Positions 50,190 through 64,000 of a stretch of 64,000 bases of DNA are shown piece by piece. The notes under the pieces were generated by a model that made no database searches, was not told where the DNA came from, and worked only from the letters and a program-made list of their open reading frames with translations. The translations under genes were made by a program, and so were the position numbers. How positions within the stretch are numbered: the stretch's first letter is position 1; each line of letters begins with the position of its first letter. This DNA comes from Bostrychus sinensis (taxonomy: Eukaryota; Chordata; Actinopteri; Gobiiformes; Eleotridae), in assembly GCA_020698575.1 (NCBI GenBank), contig CM036247.1:27814431-27878430 (forward strand). Reading direction: 5' to 3'.

Positions 50190-51438
50190 AAAACACTGTA
50201 TTTATATGAGTATTTTCTGCACATGAAGCTGGTAGGGAGAATATTTGATGTGCAATGTGCTTGGTGAATTTCTGCTACCACTAACTCCCAATGTGATACT
50301 GCAACACTGACAAAACGCGCAATAAACTTAATATAATCAAAACATACCTACATATAACAAAAAAAATGATTAGAGATGCCTCTCTTAATGAAGTTGGTTT
50401 TAACAAGTTTCATAAAACAAGAAGGTCTTCAAAAAAAAAAAAAAAAAAGGTCAGATAAAAAGCTTGAATTACAACTTATCTACATAAAAGCAGTGCCAGG
50501 TTGAACTCTAAGACACTTCATATGTAAATGTGGGTTTTCAGCAGATAAAAACAAGTTAAGGTTTATTTTGCACATTTTCAGATGGTCATGGTCAGTCACA
50601 GTAGTGAGGAAAAAAGTAATTTCACTGTTTTGCCAAAGTCATGTTCAGAAATTGGCCTGAGTCATCTAATCCCTCTGAGCAAATTATTAACTAACATAAA
50701 TATTGATATATCAATCATCTATTCTCATAACCTTTTTATGTGAAATCACCACCATATTATCTATATTTGGATCAAAAACAAACAAAAAAAGACTTATTTT
50801 AAGAGAGTGTTGATTTTGTATTAAAGGAACTCCTAAGGTTATGGTTGTTAAGGTGTTGGTTTGGTCAATAACAGGATTGATCAAGATAAAGAAGTTGTCA
50901 AAGAGTTAATTTAATATGCAAAGTTCTGGACAAATGAAGCCACAAAATCATTTTTGTTTAGGAAATAGATTACTGCTTATGTTTATTTTCACTGAGAGAT
51001 TTGAAATGTATTGTTCAGCTGTATTTATTTTTTATGAAGTATCTGTTGTGTCTCTATAAGATTTCAGGCTGAACAGCGCTGACAAGCCCTGACCTGGGAA
51101 AGTGCAGTAGATGCTGATGGTCCATCGGAGAGAAGAACTCCGAGCTCTCTTTGGTCATTTCTTTTCCTGGAGGTGCTCCCACTAAGTGCGACGTGCCAGA
51201 CACATCTGGCTTCAATTCTTTCTCTCACTGTGTTACTTAACTGAAAATAGTAGTTTCCCAGACTCACTGCTGCTGCTGAAGCTCCATACAAATGACCAAA
51301 ACATATTTGTACAGTACTGAGTGTAATAATACACATACTCAGGTATAATGTGTATTATTGATATACTGAAGTACACAGTCTTTCTGTTTATGCAAAAAAT
51401 ACTCAGTGTTACAAAACACAATGGAGAGAACTTGTTAA

Positions 51439-51470
<32 letters not shown>

Positions 51471-54400
51471 GACATGGAAGCTAGAAGCATAGAATGTTAA
51501 CTGTTAACTGTAAAACTATGCCCCTTTTTTTCACTTAAGTTGAATATTCAGAAGCTATCAGTGTTCCAACCAATCCATGACCCTTTCTGTACAAAACTAT
51601 GAGAACTAATCTGATTGTTATTGCACTATTACCAGCTAAAAGGCTATTGTTAGGCCTATACCACATGGTTATCTTTGGCAGCAGAAGCGGGGACTGTGCT
51701 TATCACGCACTGAGTATAAAGTTCAGCTGCTAGAATGGTGCTAAAATAAAAACTCTGAATCCTGGTCCCTTGGCATGGATTGGGTCAGGAGCTGTATTTA
51801 CGCAGTAGTCATTAGATCGCATAAAATGACTTCTCGTGTTTCTGCTGCGCACTATGTTTGAATGTACACTATGCACGGCAGATGTGTTTATAGACATAAT
51901 TACATCCACTCTATATGCTATACGTTTGATCTGAGCACTTGTATATGTCTGCTATGTGCTGCAAGCATTTGTCAGACATATGTGTTTCTGTGTTAGGGAG
52001 AAATATTTTAAATATCAGCAGTAATACCGGAAGCAATAAAAGTACTTTGTAGATAAGTTATTTTGCTTTGTTTAGTATATTGTGATAGGAATCATCTGTG
52101 ACAAAACAAGTCATCTAGGCATCTCTTTTCCTAAATAGTGAGTAGTGGGAAGGTTGAATAGATTTTCAATGTTCAGGATATTTAAATCCTAAATATTGTT
52201 TTAACTTTACATGAGCCATTTAGGTTGTAGTAAAGTAATTTGGAAAGAGGGTTCTATGTCACAGTAAAGTAATCAGGGATAAACACAGTCGGACCAGAGA
52301 AGAAACACTGGTCTAGATTAATGCTACCAATGTATCCCTTTTCATAATATGTCTATACACTGTGAGAAGGAAAGAGATCTAAATAGTGAAAAAGGAAACG
52401 AAGTGAGAAACAATAAAATATGGCGATGCATTCACATAATGTCCACAATGTACTCGAGGTTTGATGTTGTGTTAGTATATGAGGTGATAAATTGGTCAAA
52501 TATTACTTTTCAAATAAAATAAAAGCAGGTATGCTGGTGTTGAATCAAAAACATCCACACTGGATACCTTAAAGTGGTAGAGGCTTTCCTGTTGTTCACT
52601 TGTATGAGTCTGAGCTGTGGTTTTTACAGTCACAGTCAGAGCTGACACAGTTCAACCGCACTACCAAAAACAGGAGTGACATTAAAAAGGGAGGTGAAAT
52701 GGGGAACATGCTTACTTTTTATTCTTCCACTGTTGCCCTGTGAGAGAAACATTTCCACTCCTGTCCACTTCCGAAAAGCAACAACTTAACTCAGCTGTAG
52801 CCCAAACAGATCTGTTTATTGCCCTGCACTTTTCAGCTATAGGACGACACTATTACATTAGACTATAAAAGAGATCAGACTCAGCTGCTGCTTCAGAAGC
52901 TGGAAAAAACTTTTTATTGCACTTTTGTCTTTGCAAAAAAAGTCATCCCACTTTGTGCCTATTCAGCTCAGTGCCAGGGAAAAGGGTTTGAATAGAACCA
53001 CTGTTCGACTGTATTCTGTCTCTACAGGACTCAGCAATGCTTTGCTGGTTCCAGAGCCTCTCTTGTGGTTTTTGGTGCAGCTCCAAGACTCGGTTCTAAG
53101 TGGTATTTCCCTTTTTTCCCCTCTTTTCTCTGTGTCTAATGTTAGCTGCAGACATATACACTGTTTACATCCCGACATAATGCAAAGAACAGCAGCGTGT
53201 CAGAAAACTCTCAGTAAATATCCCCAAGGCCACACTTCTCCACAGTAACAACATTCACAGTTTCCTCAGTCGATGAACTCAGATGAGGGACTGTTGTCAG
53301 GCAGAGCCGAGCGAGCTGTCTGTCAGCATTACCACTGGAAGCCACAGAAAGCCTTTAGCTGTAAGAATAGCTATAACGACACACTACACCTTTGTGAACT
53401 CGCAAGGCACTCCGAAATTGTTCCTCTCATAAACAACCAGCAGTTTTGAATGATGAAATAATATCAAGTTCATTGGATAGCATAAACCTCGCCTCTTCGG
53501 AAATTGTGGCAACTCTGCACCTATTAAATGCTTTTTTTAAGACCTTAAATGCATTTAAGATGAGCCAAATGTTGCTTCATATTTGATAGCGGCAATAAAG
53601 TGACGTTTTTGCATCCATAGTCACGTACGTCTTTGATTATGACTGCATTATGTAACACTGTTTGTGAAATCACTTATCCTGCAGCAGCCAAGACATGCAG
53701 CCGCTATGGTCCATGTTGAACTTGACCGTAGCATAAGTCTCTCAACAGATCTGGCAGCTCAGTTAGATTCTGGTCTTCTTCCAGCCTGGGCCTAGTAGAA
53801 ACATTAAAGTTCTTCCTAAAATCTTTGAAATTCAAGATGTTGCAGGAGTTGCTCTTCTTCCTTATCCTGTCTCATCAAGGATATTTTAGGTTTTTAGTGT
53901 GAATCCAGAACTCTGTCTGTATCGAGGATTATTTTATGTACCATTTTGAGGAACAAAGAGAAGAACTCTAGTCACAAAAAATCAGGATTAAAAAGACCAA
54001 ACGATTTAGATTTCAAATATAGCAGATGTGATAGCTCATGTCACAGTATTTACTCCTGAACTAGAAGATCTCCAGTGTTTGAGACCAGATCTGGGCACTA
54101 TATCTTTACTATTGTTAGAGGACCAATGCCTTAGTGTGTCTGTGCTATCTGGGTACTGTTCTTCCCGATTTGACCTCTGTTCTCATGCAGTTTCTCACAG
54201 TCAATTGAGGTTTTGTCTGTACACAATCTTGATTTAGAGCTCCTTTCACACTAGATAAAGAACACATGTAGGACACTGTTTGTGGTAGTATAGGGTTTCC
54301 AATCCGTTTTATTGAAAAAGGAAAAAGAGAATCCTCCCTTGTACAGATTTTCATTACAAATAGTCAGTTAAAGGTATTATGTTGTATACAGCTTCTTAAT

Positions 54401-56850
54401 AAATCCACTGAAACATCTTTATCTTGAAGCTTATAAAACCTGCATTCATCTTCACCAAAAGTTATTGAACATGAATTTTAAAGAAGAATGAGAAACACAT
54501 GGGAACACAATGTGCCTTCTCACCACAAAAACTGTCAACTAACCAGCATTAACATCTGCATCTGCAATTCTTCCCACTTTGACTTGCTTTGCTATGACAA
54601 AATCATGTATGCTCAATGCCAAAACTGACATAATTATGTACGTGGGAATTTGTGTGCCAATGTCTGCTTTTGCTGAAATAATTTGGCAGACCAGTTGTTT
54701 TTGAATCAGACCATGAGTTAAATTAGAAGTACCAGCCTACCTGAGTCAAGGCCAAACATTCACAGCTTACTCATGCCAAGCATCAGCAGCAGTTTCCTTG
54801 TTTGGTGATATCAGAGAAGGTCTACAGGGCTCCATATTGGAAACGTCATATGTAACCTGAACCTATACTAATACTACCACCAAATAGTGTTGCCCTTGCT
54901 GGACATTATGCATAATTTCATGTTTTTGGGTACATTTTTAGCAGATTGAGATACACATATATGGAGTAATCATAATTTCTCCTGCGTGGTCTAAAAACAA
55001 ACTGGACAATAAATTTTGCATCTTATGTTATCATAATGTACTATACTGTACTAAAATGACTGCTTAAAGATTAGACATGAACTGACATTGTGGAATAACT
55101 CACAATAAAACAAACAGAAGCTGGTAATGGGAGCCAACCTGGATTGGCAGGAACTGATAACAAGGGCACCAAGAAAGGTAGAAATGCTAAAAAAATACTA
55201 TTAGACCAAACCTGTATTAAAGGAAACTGCCTAATGATGTCGAAACAAAACCAGGAAACTGACCTTGGGAACCACTTTGCCAGTTAAAATATAACCTAAC
55301 CACTGTTTTTGTTGAATGATCTACTTTATTCAATGCTTTACAAGTTTATAGCTGTGGATAGTCATCTGTTTGCCAAATTCTGTGGGTCATCTTCATTTAT
55401 TCACTCATTTTCTCCATTTGTTTTATCATACCATTTAACTGACTTTCCGCTAATAAAAATGGCATCTCAACTAATGTTACACCAAAATAATGATAATTTT
55501 CCCTTTTTCTCAGGGACTCAGATGCCAAACCAGTATCTGACTTTTTTCAGCTGCTGTCTTGCCCCACAGAGGGAAAACATGAGCATTTTGGACAGAAGCT
55601 AGGGTGATGACAAATGAAGATGGCACAGTGATGTGGGTAAGCTTTCTCAGTTTGCTTTAAAATACTAAACGAGGGCACAGCCATGTTTGTTCTTCTTCAC
55701 GAAGGAAATCTGATCCAGTGGCCCATGAGGAGCCGCAGCCAGGTGGGTGTCCTGTGAAGGACCCCAGGCAGCTGCTGTTTATTTTTAATTAGCCCAGAGG
55801 ATGGAGCAGAAAATGACCACTAGTTTCACAGAGAAGATGCTTTGTTTGAAGTTAATAACAAGTTAATAGTTGACATTGGGGTGTGTTTATGATTAATTTA
55901 TTAAAAGTCCAAGTGAGGAGTTTATTAAAATGGCACATGATCTTGTCTGGGGCTTACACAAGTAGGTTACATAAATGTTGGTTTCTTCAGCATATTTTAG
56001 AAAAGACAATTTAATAATAATAACGGCAATAATAGAATAATAACGGCAAAAATAAACAGAAAGATAACAAACTTAGATAACTTTTAACCATATATCCATT
56101 AAAGTTTGCAGGCAGCCTTCAGTTCTCACATGTCCTATTGAATTTATTGCAATCCACTCTGTGCCACAAGAAAGTCCAGTGTCAGATCTAGTGGCAGGCT
56201 GCACCAGAAACAATTCATCTTCTTTGTTATCTACAGAAGGACATCTTTCAGAAAAATGTCCAAGCGTCCACATCACAGCCAGCACATTTTGGCAATCTGG
56301 CATTCACTCACATGTGAGAGGGAAAGAGTGCAAATATGAAAAAGGATGAGCACAGTGGTGTAGAAAGGGACTTTCCATTCGTCAAAGTGAGAACCAGCTG
56401 TGGCTCTGACCCCCACTGCAAAACAGGGATAAAGGCTGGTATTGTTCCCTGGTCGTCCACACCATCAGCATCATCTGCAAAAAATAATATACATACATAT
56501 AATTCTGATTACAAAGGTCTGTTATTTCTGACTCATGCCATATTTATACATTTAGCTCAATATCACAAAGTAAGACATTATAATTACCAACATCCTCTCA
56601 ACCATAAATTCTCTAAGCATTAGCATTTCACATTTCATCACACTTAAACTACGGTGCAAAAAATTCTTGGCAGCAGGTTTAAAGAAATGCTATAAAAAAG
56701 ACTTCAAAATGCTTTTTTAAACTTGCAAAGTGATCAAATCTAAATATAATCTAAAACAAGCAAATGTTCAGGTAGTTTTTTCCAGACATTTGAAGAACTT
56801 ACCACAAATTTAGAATCAGACTGGATCAGAGGGCAGTAGCTCCCCAGCTC
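50190..56850. other. Gene-free stretch with simple repeats
   Basis: No coding exon was supported. Poly-A at about 50431-50448 and a poly-T run at about 51445-51470 are present. A block at about 55725-55805 combines CAGCTG, TGTTTATTTTT and TAATTAG motifs and might be a conserved regulatory element, but this cannot be judged without alignment. Short frames such as 52925-53248 show no domain. Confidence 0.45.
51445..51470. repeat. Poly-T tract
   Basis: Homopolymer run of about 26 T, possibly the A-rich tail of a retroposed copy on the minus strand. Confidence 0.85.
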
Positions 56851-57394
56851 AGCCACAGTATGTTGGAGTTCACATTTCGAACAAGGGCAGACCTACCATT
56901 TTTTATTTTTATTTATTTTTGGAGTGGGAGGGAAGTTGTTTTGACTGGGGACTCCATTGTTCTACTGGAGAATTACAAATCCCATGAATCCCACCTGAGG
57001 GGAACACAATCTCATGTGCTGTTTAGAGACTGGACTTCTGTGCCAGTCACAGTTTGTCTATAACTGTCACCAGATTTGCTCTTTCTGGTGAGTTGGATTT
57101 TTTGGCAAAGGAGGAAGTCTCTGCAGACCCAAACAATGCTTGTAAGTCTTTTGGGAACTTTTAGCCAAAAACCCTATCAGAAAGGTCTTCAACTCCCACA
57201 GAGCTTCATCTAGTTCTAGTGTACACTGATCCTGCTGTGTTTAAAGGGTTGGCCTTACGATTTCTGGGGCTTGTTGCAGGAGCAAGACCCTTACCAAGTA
57301 TTGGAGACCAGAAGAAAGGAAGGATGTCAAGGATGTGGGACTTCTGAGGCTACTGAGGTGGACCACAACTTGCCCATGGTGGGGCCATGGAGGA

Positions 57395-57600
57395 TAACTT
57401 TCCAGGCATGACCCTGGCCCTGGGAGACCTACGACCCGCTGGAGGGACTATGTCTCTCAGTTGACCCACAGCTCGGTTTTCCTCCAGAGGACCTGGAGGA
57501 CGTTTCTGTGGAGCAGTAAGACTTGACATCTCATTCTTAAACTGCTGCCCCCTGACCTGGTACCAGCTAAGCCCATGCATGGATGAATGTGTAGATTTGT
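57395..57600 (+). mobile_element. Probable LINE 3'-end fragment
   Basis: The sequence resembles the well-known 3' terminus of a fish LINE. It contains GACCCGCTGGAGGGACTATG, TCTCTCAGTTGACC, then CCAGAGGACCTGGAGGACGT and CTGCTGCCCCCTGACCTGG, and ends near CATGCATGGATGAATG in place of the usual GGATGGATGG tail. The reverse transcriptase part is absent. The identification is from remembered pattern and should be verified by repeat search. Confidence 0.5.
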
Positions 57601-57609
57601 ACTCTGCTT

Positions 57610-60600
57610 GATGCTCAAAGCAGATGGGACAGGTTCCAGGCTCTGATTCTGAAAAACTTAAAGTAGAAACTTAAGTAGATGAAAGCCACTAATATCTGTA
57701 TGTGTGAAACATAACCAAGAGAGACATGAGTCATGACACATTACCGTATACCTTAGCAAGCAGCTGTTGATCAAGTTCATGCAAAATCAATTTTCAGTAT
57801 CTGTTTCACATGTATTACCATCAGTGCAGGGAGCAGCACCCGGTCAACCTGAGGCTTGGGCTGAGGTGAAACTCAAATGTGTCACTTCTTTTTTTTCCCT
57901 TTTCACTATCTGTACAGTAACTGAATACTTTCTCACTGTCTGTTGACACTTCAGGGCCACTGTTGCTGCTGCGGCCCCTCCTCTGCTCTCGGCACGGCTG
58001 TTCTCATGTGTCATGCAAACACACATGCTCACTACCTCTGTCACCCCTATTCACAGCATGTACAAACACATAAATCTACAGACAACAGAACTGGGGGAAT
58101 GCAAACACCAACGACCTACATTAGCCTCTTTATCTCTTCCTGTCTGTCTCACACACTGCTCTCCACAAACTCACATGCCACCTTTCACCATATTAGCCCC
58201 TTGACAATGAATGAATGCCCTCCTAAAATGGCTCCTCATTTTATTTCCCTAGCAGGATAAAGAAAGACCAAGAAATACATCCTTGACAACATAAATGAGT
58301 GGAAAATAAGGATAATTTTAAAACAATGTTAAATTCTTATGGGAACTATAACTTCCATAGTGTAGATATCAAAAGAAAGCTTAAATCAAATGTAGGGCAG
58401 AAAGTTCCAGTGATTAATGATGAATCCCAATGGAAAAGAATGAGTCAGTAGTCTTCAGCTGTTGCTTCTGCGGTTGTAATGTTCCACTGTGTCACAGCAA
58501 CAGATACGCAACATATTAGTACAGAGAGGATATACTCCACCGTGACACCCGAAACTTTAGGTGGTCGTCTATAGGCCAGGAGGTCCCATCCAACACAAAC
58601 ATAACGCACTGCCAAGGAAGATCCCCTTTCGACTTCAGGCATAGTTGAAATTTACTCATTGAGTTTTTTGTCCAAACAGAACCAAATGAAAACTGAGCAA
58701 TCTAAGTGCCTTTAGTGAAGCTGTGAGCCAATAGGGATTCATTTCCACTTATCTCCCGAACTGAAAATAACCGAGACCTGCAAGCTGGCAAAATCTAAGC
58801 TGCCAGTCCTGTTTGTGTCTTTTGGCAGTGATGTTGTAAAACTGTCAGTTCCCGCATGAAAAGGCAACAGACCTATGGAATTATGTCCCAGAGGTGCTAT
58901 TCATTCTACAGCTATACATACATCAGGCATCAGACCAAAACTCCAAATGTTAATGTGAAAGATTTTTTTGTATACTCTTTCTTTATGTACCAGCTGACTT
59001 ACAAGCTTTTAGAGAGATTCCAAAGTATCCTGAATAACTTGCAAATTCGTGAAAATACTACGCACTGTAAGACTATTTTAACAATATAACAATGTGCAGG
59101 TCACCCATGAAACCAATGGAAATTTGAAATTTAGAATTTTACTCTCTGAGACTGGATCTTGGAGTTTCTTGGAGTTTGGGTGCTAACATAAGCCATGATC
59201 TCACTGTAAATTGAGTTTTGTCTTTCTGAGGCTGTTCCAGTTTGGTTTTAAATATCTGAGGCCCTCATTGAACCTTAATGTAATTTAATTTTTGACTCTT
59301 AAGCCTGTTGTGACCATCTGATATTGCTATAGTTTTACAATGACCATCTAAGGCTGCTGTAGTTGAATCTTTGACACTGTGGTTGCTGTTGTTTAGTGTG
59401 TGGTGATGACATGCAAAACCACTACTTACCCACATGTACTTTTTGTAGATGACTTTTTCACTTACAGAGGCACGCTGCTGCACATTCTACTTCCAAACAA
59501 TGTGGGAATTGGTCAAATTAAGTTGACTCTCTTCTCTCCTGAGTCTCTTCTACAACAGAGCAGTTGTAGGATCAGAAAAATTGATGTCACGTGGAGTTTT
59601 AAAGGTCTGTTTTTTTACCTATGCGCCCAATCATCAACTAAAATCATTTGTAAACAGCTTCTTTTTTTTTTTTCTTTTTTTTTTACAATGTACCTTCAAC
59701 ATAAAAACAGTCCCCTTTGATTTGATAGAGTTAGCTCTTTATGGGATTAGACTAGATTTGTTCTGGCTAACATTATAGCCAATAAAAGCTCCTGTTTTCA
59801 TCACAGTCACTCTGGCCTCCATTTTGTTAGCTGTGAACAAAGGCATTTCAATACCAGCGGAGTGCCAGGCAGATGCACCCATAAAGCAAATGTGTACCAC
59901 TCCAATAAATCTGTTCCCACTTTCTCCTTAGCATGGGTTTATTCAGCCAACACCTCATGGCCTAAGCTTGCAGTGATGCAAGTGTCTACATACGAAATAC
60001 TTGGGAGAACATCATAAACGCAGTACAGACCTCATAATTGACTTTTTATTCGCCAGGTTGTGACAGTCTAGCACCTGCCTGTTCAAACACAGCTGCCCTC
60101 AGTGTCCCCCGGTTTGGGCCACAAGGGCAACAGTGTGCAATAGAGGCCCAGAAGGGGTAGCTCTGAAACCTTAGCATCTCCCCGAGGGATTGTTGGGAGC
60201 TTGTACGGCCATGACAGCTCAGAAAAGGGATCAGGACACGGGCTCACAGTTTGGCCTTTCATTTATGCGCTGCCATCTGAGAGCAGCTGCCTGAAGAGGG
60301 ACTGTTGCTGAGCAGATAAAACGCTTGAACGTGAACGGGGCATAAACACTGAGCAGGGGTTGTGCTCAGAAGCTTTGATGGTTGTGATGTGTGCATAGCT
60401 TCAGCAGTGGTGGTCTTATCTGAAGTGGGAGTCCGCTGTGGCCACACGTTGACCCCAACCTTGTTAAAAACGGAGGGCGAACAGGGGACACTTGCCATTC
60501 CATGACATTTGCAAGATTCCTCTCAGTCTTCGAGTGCAGAGATTTACAGCTGAAACAACAGCGGACGCGTGTCTTGGAGAGGACCGTTATCAATCATAGC

Positions 60601-60750
60601 ATAAAGGGAAACAAATACCACTGTAACATGCCACACTGGAGACATCCCTGCTAATTTACTGAGTGTAGTGAGAGAATGTAAACTTCATATGTGTCCAGCC
60701 ATCTGTGTTCATTTTAAACCTTATGAACTCTATAAGCGTTTATAAACAAC
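57610..60750. other. Intergenic stretch
   Basis: No gene is supported. T-rich runs occur at about 59661-59685. The region around 60060-60600 is richer in C, G and CpG sites than its flanks, without any recognisable exon. Confidence 0.4.
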
Positions 60751-60761
60751 ATGTGCACACT

Positions 60762-61149
60762 TAGGGTGACCAGACGTCCCTATTTAACTGCGACAGTCCC
60801 AGTTTTAGGCTCCTTGTCCCATGTCCCAACACATATCTGTAAAAACACTCATATGTCCCAGTTTTCAACAAACCTTGTCCTAGTTGTCCCTGTTTTAACA
60901 CATAAGAAACTTAAAAGACAACTGTCTAAAGACCTTTGTCATTAAAATAGTTTACATTGTCTTTACTTTTCGTCAACAAATTAGCATTAAAATATAAAAC
61001 TTAAGTCTTAGGGTTATGTACTTTAATTACATGACAGAAGTTTGTATGGATTTCTGAAGCTTTTTTGTCACTTGGTGAGTTCAAATGTACCATGATAAGT
61101 GAAAAAAATATGCATCCCAGTTTTTGGGCCTACAAATCTGGTCACCTTA
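60762..61149. mobile_element. hAT-type MITE with 8-bp target duplication
   Basis: The ends are TAGGGTGACCAGA and the complement of TAAGGTGACCAGA. The flanks are identical 8-mers, TGCACACT, at 60754-60761 and 61150-61157. The 388-bp interior has repeated TGTCCC motifs and no transposase. A likely truncated relative is at 39088. Confidence 0.8.
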
Positions 61150-61159
61150 TGCACACTGC

Positions 61160-64000
61160 ACACAGCATGGTGTCGATCACGATACATTTTCAAATGAGAA
61201 ATTAGCTTTAGCCACCGCAAATTATTAATCAACAAGATGATTTTAGCAACTGGCAACAATCAACTAGAGGTGTAACCCCTGTACATTAGGGTTGTAAGAA
61301 AATATAAATTCTGAGAAATAATGCTAAATTTTCATTTAAAGAATCATGTCAGCTGCATTTAAAAATCAGATGACAGTATATTTTATAGGAGAAAACTACA
61401 CGCACTTCCTTTTTTTTGTTTATTAGGTAAAAGGCAACTTGTTGTGAAATACAGTTGCAGTACTCACTGTTATGATTATAAAATAAAATGTATTTCATAG
61501 AATTGTGTGCATGTAGTGGTATAGTCATGTACAGGTGAGGTTTCCCAAAATTATACTGTCGTTGTTACAGTATTGTGATAATAATTGTATCGATGACACT
61601 TACAGTATATTCATGTCAACAGGTTCATGTCAATACACAGTCCTAGTATCATTGTTAAGCCGTTTTTTTCAATGCAGCAGTGTTATGCTTAACGACAAGG
61701 GACAGAAATGTGGCGGTCAACAATAGTTTGTCAAAGGATTCTACTTCACCCCTGAACTAAAAGATCCCTAGCTTGAGTGTAGTCCCTTTCCTGTGGCTTC
61801 CAGTAATGTATGAAATTTGTTATCCAGTCTGGTGAGTATAGCTATCTTTTGTACTTGAATACTATTTTGCAACCCTAGATGTGGCTTGTTCATCTGGTTC
61901 AGTAATGAAAGTACGGTATATTGGACATAATATATAGGCGGACATAATACAGCCATCAATCAAACTGTCCCAGTCGCTACAAAGGTACAGTAACCATACT
62001 CCTGTACCTACAGCAATGCATACTTGACAAAGCAGAAAACTTGTCACTAAAAGTTACATAGTAGCACCTTTGACCACACCTTTCAAATTAACCCCTTTCT
62101 CTTTGCTTCTTCTTATTCTGTGTGAATTTAGACACACGTTTGGCACTACTCACTCTGTAACAGTGCACTCCCCTCGCCGACACTTCCCTAAAAATAGTGC
62201 CCACTAATCTTCAAGTCGCCTCAGAGTAGCACCACACATTACAGGAAAGCACTCTCACACCAACTGTCCCAATAGCCGCCAATTGCCCATGTTAAATAAA
62301 GCAGACCTATTATACAGACATCTAGATGAGGTTTTAGCCTGAACAGCTTTTATGTTACAGGCAGGAGTCCAGAGATATCTGATATGCATTCACATCTGTG
62401 CTGCGGTGCTGCACCCTCTGCTGGGGTTTCTAAATAAAGCCAAATAACAGCAGGCTCTGTGCAACAACAGAGAAAGTGTGAGGTTATGCTGCTGAGAGAA
62501 ACAAGAACTACAAGACCATAGATGTCAAAGCGTAGATTCATGGGATATTATTATTTCCAAAGACTGTCGTGCCCCCCTTAAATTTCCAAAAATCCCACGT
62601 GGACCCCCAACTATAGAACTTCCCTCTATTCATGTTTTTCTCCATATATTTTTATAAAAACATTACAAAAACACTGACTGCTCGCTAAAATTTGTTTTAA
62701 AGTAATATTTTAAAACAGGTCAGAGGGGCCCAGAAATGGTCCCTCTTCTTATATTTTTGTTATCATGGGCCCATGTGACGCCTTTTTGCCCTGGGACCCA
62801 GCAAGCCTGTCGACGGGCCTGGTCTGAAATAAAGAATGAAGTGAAATTGAAATTGAACTGAAATATTGACAGCCTCTGGGGCTCCCCTTGCAGAACCTGG
62901 ACCCCTCTTTGGGAACCACTGAATTTATACAAAGATAGTGTATGGTCAGCTGATTAACTAACTAATTCATGTTGGTTGTAAGTTAGTTTATGCTGCTGGT
63001 AAAGATGAAGTACCATTTTAAATACAGAACACGAAGAAAAACAACACTGAATGGCCTTAAATGTCACTAAAAAGAAATGCATTTTATCCAAACATGAATA
63101 CTTTGAAATTGTACTACTACTAAAAATGTAGATTCATACATTAATTCCTTCATCTTCTTGTGCTTGTTATCATTTGGGGTCATGCGTGGCTGCAACTATT
63201 GACCTTAGGCGGGGTAAACCCTGGGAAGTGGCCAGGCTGTGATACATAAGGCTCTATCACACTGTAGGATCATTTTGCAATTCCTATAACCTTTGAGCAA
63301 CGCATTTTGTCATGCATTCACATGATAGGACATACTGTTACATATTCTCCAAAAACATTAACCAAAAACTAATCAAATACCACTATGATACTAAACTTAT
63401 AGCATTTAAACACAGGTGTCCCGTGTGAAGTTTTACTATAGTCACAATAGCAGCAGTTGTTTCACCTAAGCAGTAATTAAATTATTGGATATAATCTTTT
63501 GAAGCTCATGTGATCACTTTACATGTACAGTAGTGTAACTTAACACTACCTTAATACCATTTCTAAAGCTGGCAAATGTAGAAATAGTTGTGGTTCTAAT
63601 AAAAGCTGAACACATGTAGAAAAATTAATAACATAATGGCTTTAAAAGTTAAGTCATGCCAATATAAAAATACTCTGCTATGAATATAGGAGTATTTTTA
63701 AACTAAAAGATTTATTGAGCCTCTGCCCTTATTGACCCTTGAAGGTTGCTGCTTCATATTAACTTAAAACAAATCTCCTTTTGATGCCTATTGTTGAGCA
63801 AACTTTTATAATTTGAGCATGGGTAGTAATAAGACATTTATTGCAAGTCCTCCATGATGACTAGCATGGCATGTCGTAGCATTTGGTTAAGGTAACATAA
63901 ATCGTTCTCACAACCCACTTCAGCTGCTTGGAAGGCTGGAAACACTGTGTGTGAGTGCCAGACCTCCCATGGCTCCCAGAAAACAGAGGAGCGGGGAGCA
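61160..64000. other. Intergenic right end of window
   Basis: No coding exon is supported. A segment at about 62565-62928, with pyrimidine-rich GTGCCCCCCTTAAATTTCC at one side and CTCTTTGGGAACCACTG at the other, resembles remains of a hAT-type repeat. Its ends do not pair well. Confidence 0.4.

Overview
The window is AT-rich vertebrate nuclear DNA, almost certainly from a teleost fish. It has split genes with GT/AG introns, many non-autonomous DNA transposons of hAT type, a Tc1-like remnant, tRNA-derived SINEs and long microsatellites. I see no operons, CRISPR arrays, rRNA genes or viral genes. The species cannot be fixed from the sequence.

Three real protein genes were reconstructed exon by exon, and each splices into one open frame. 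(1) eva1b, + strand, coding exons 8105-8171 and 9091-9518, 164 aa: a small single-pass membrane protein. (2) sh3d21, - strand, 17 coding exons between 20667 and 13135, 486 aa: three SH3 domains, a capping-protein-interaction-like motif and a C-terminal coiled coil, the layout of the CD2AP/SH3KBP1 adaptors. (3) thrap3, - strand, 10 coding exons between 33641 and 27312, 905 aa, with an upstream 5' UTR exon near 36846: an SR-rich nuclear protein for mRNA processing. The order and relative orientation thrap3 > sh3d21 > < eva1b match human 1p34.3, which supports the ortholog calls.

Layout. 1-8077: intergenic and repeat DNA, with one hAT-like MITE and possibly the unseen eva1b first exon. 8078-9540: eva1b. 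10300-11040: a small CpG-enriched patch with splice-site-flanked candidate noncoding exons on both strands. 13135-20667: sh3d21, including a hAT element inserted beside a splice donor. 22450-23228: a broken coiled-coil gene. 23261-24477: a 1.2 kb foldback element made of inverted pairs of repeat modules. 24898-25527: an internally deleted Tc1-like element. 26700-27047: a hAT-like MITE. 27312-36900: thrap3, with a tandem duplication and a possible alternative first coding exon inside an intron. 37100-64000: no recognisable host gene. It holds a nearly complete 2.7 kb IS630/Tc1-superfamily transposon (44452-47173) with a decayed transposase, SINEs, MITEs, a GATA microsatellite, a LINE-like 3' end and a G-rich hairpin.

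No wholly new system is evident. The best items to follow up are the hAT insertion at the sh3d21 splice donor, the three-SH3 plus CPI architecture of fish sh3d21, the in-frame alternative thrap3 first exon, the modular foldback element, the degenerate coiled-coil gene with an internal duplication, and the unassigned promoter-like patch near 10.5 kb.
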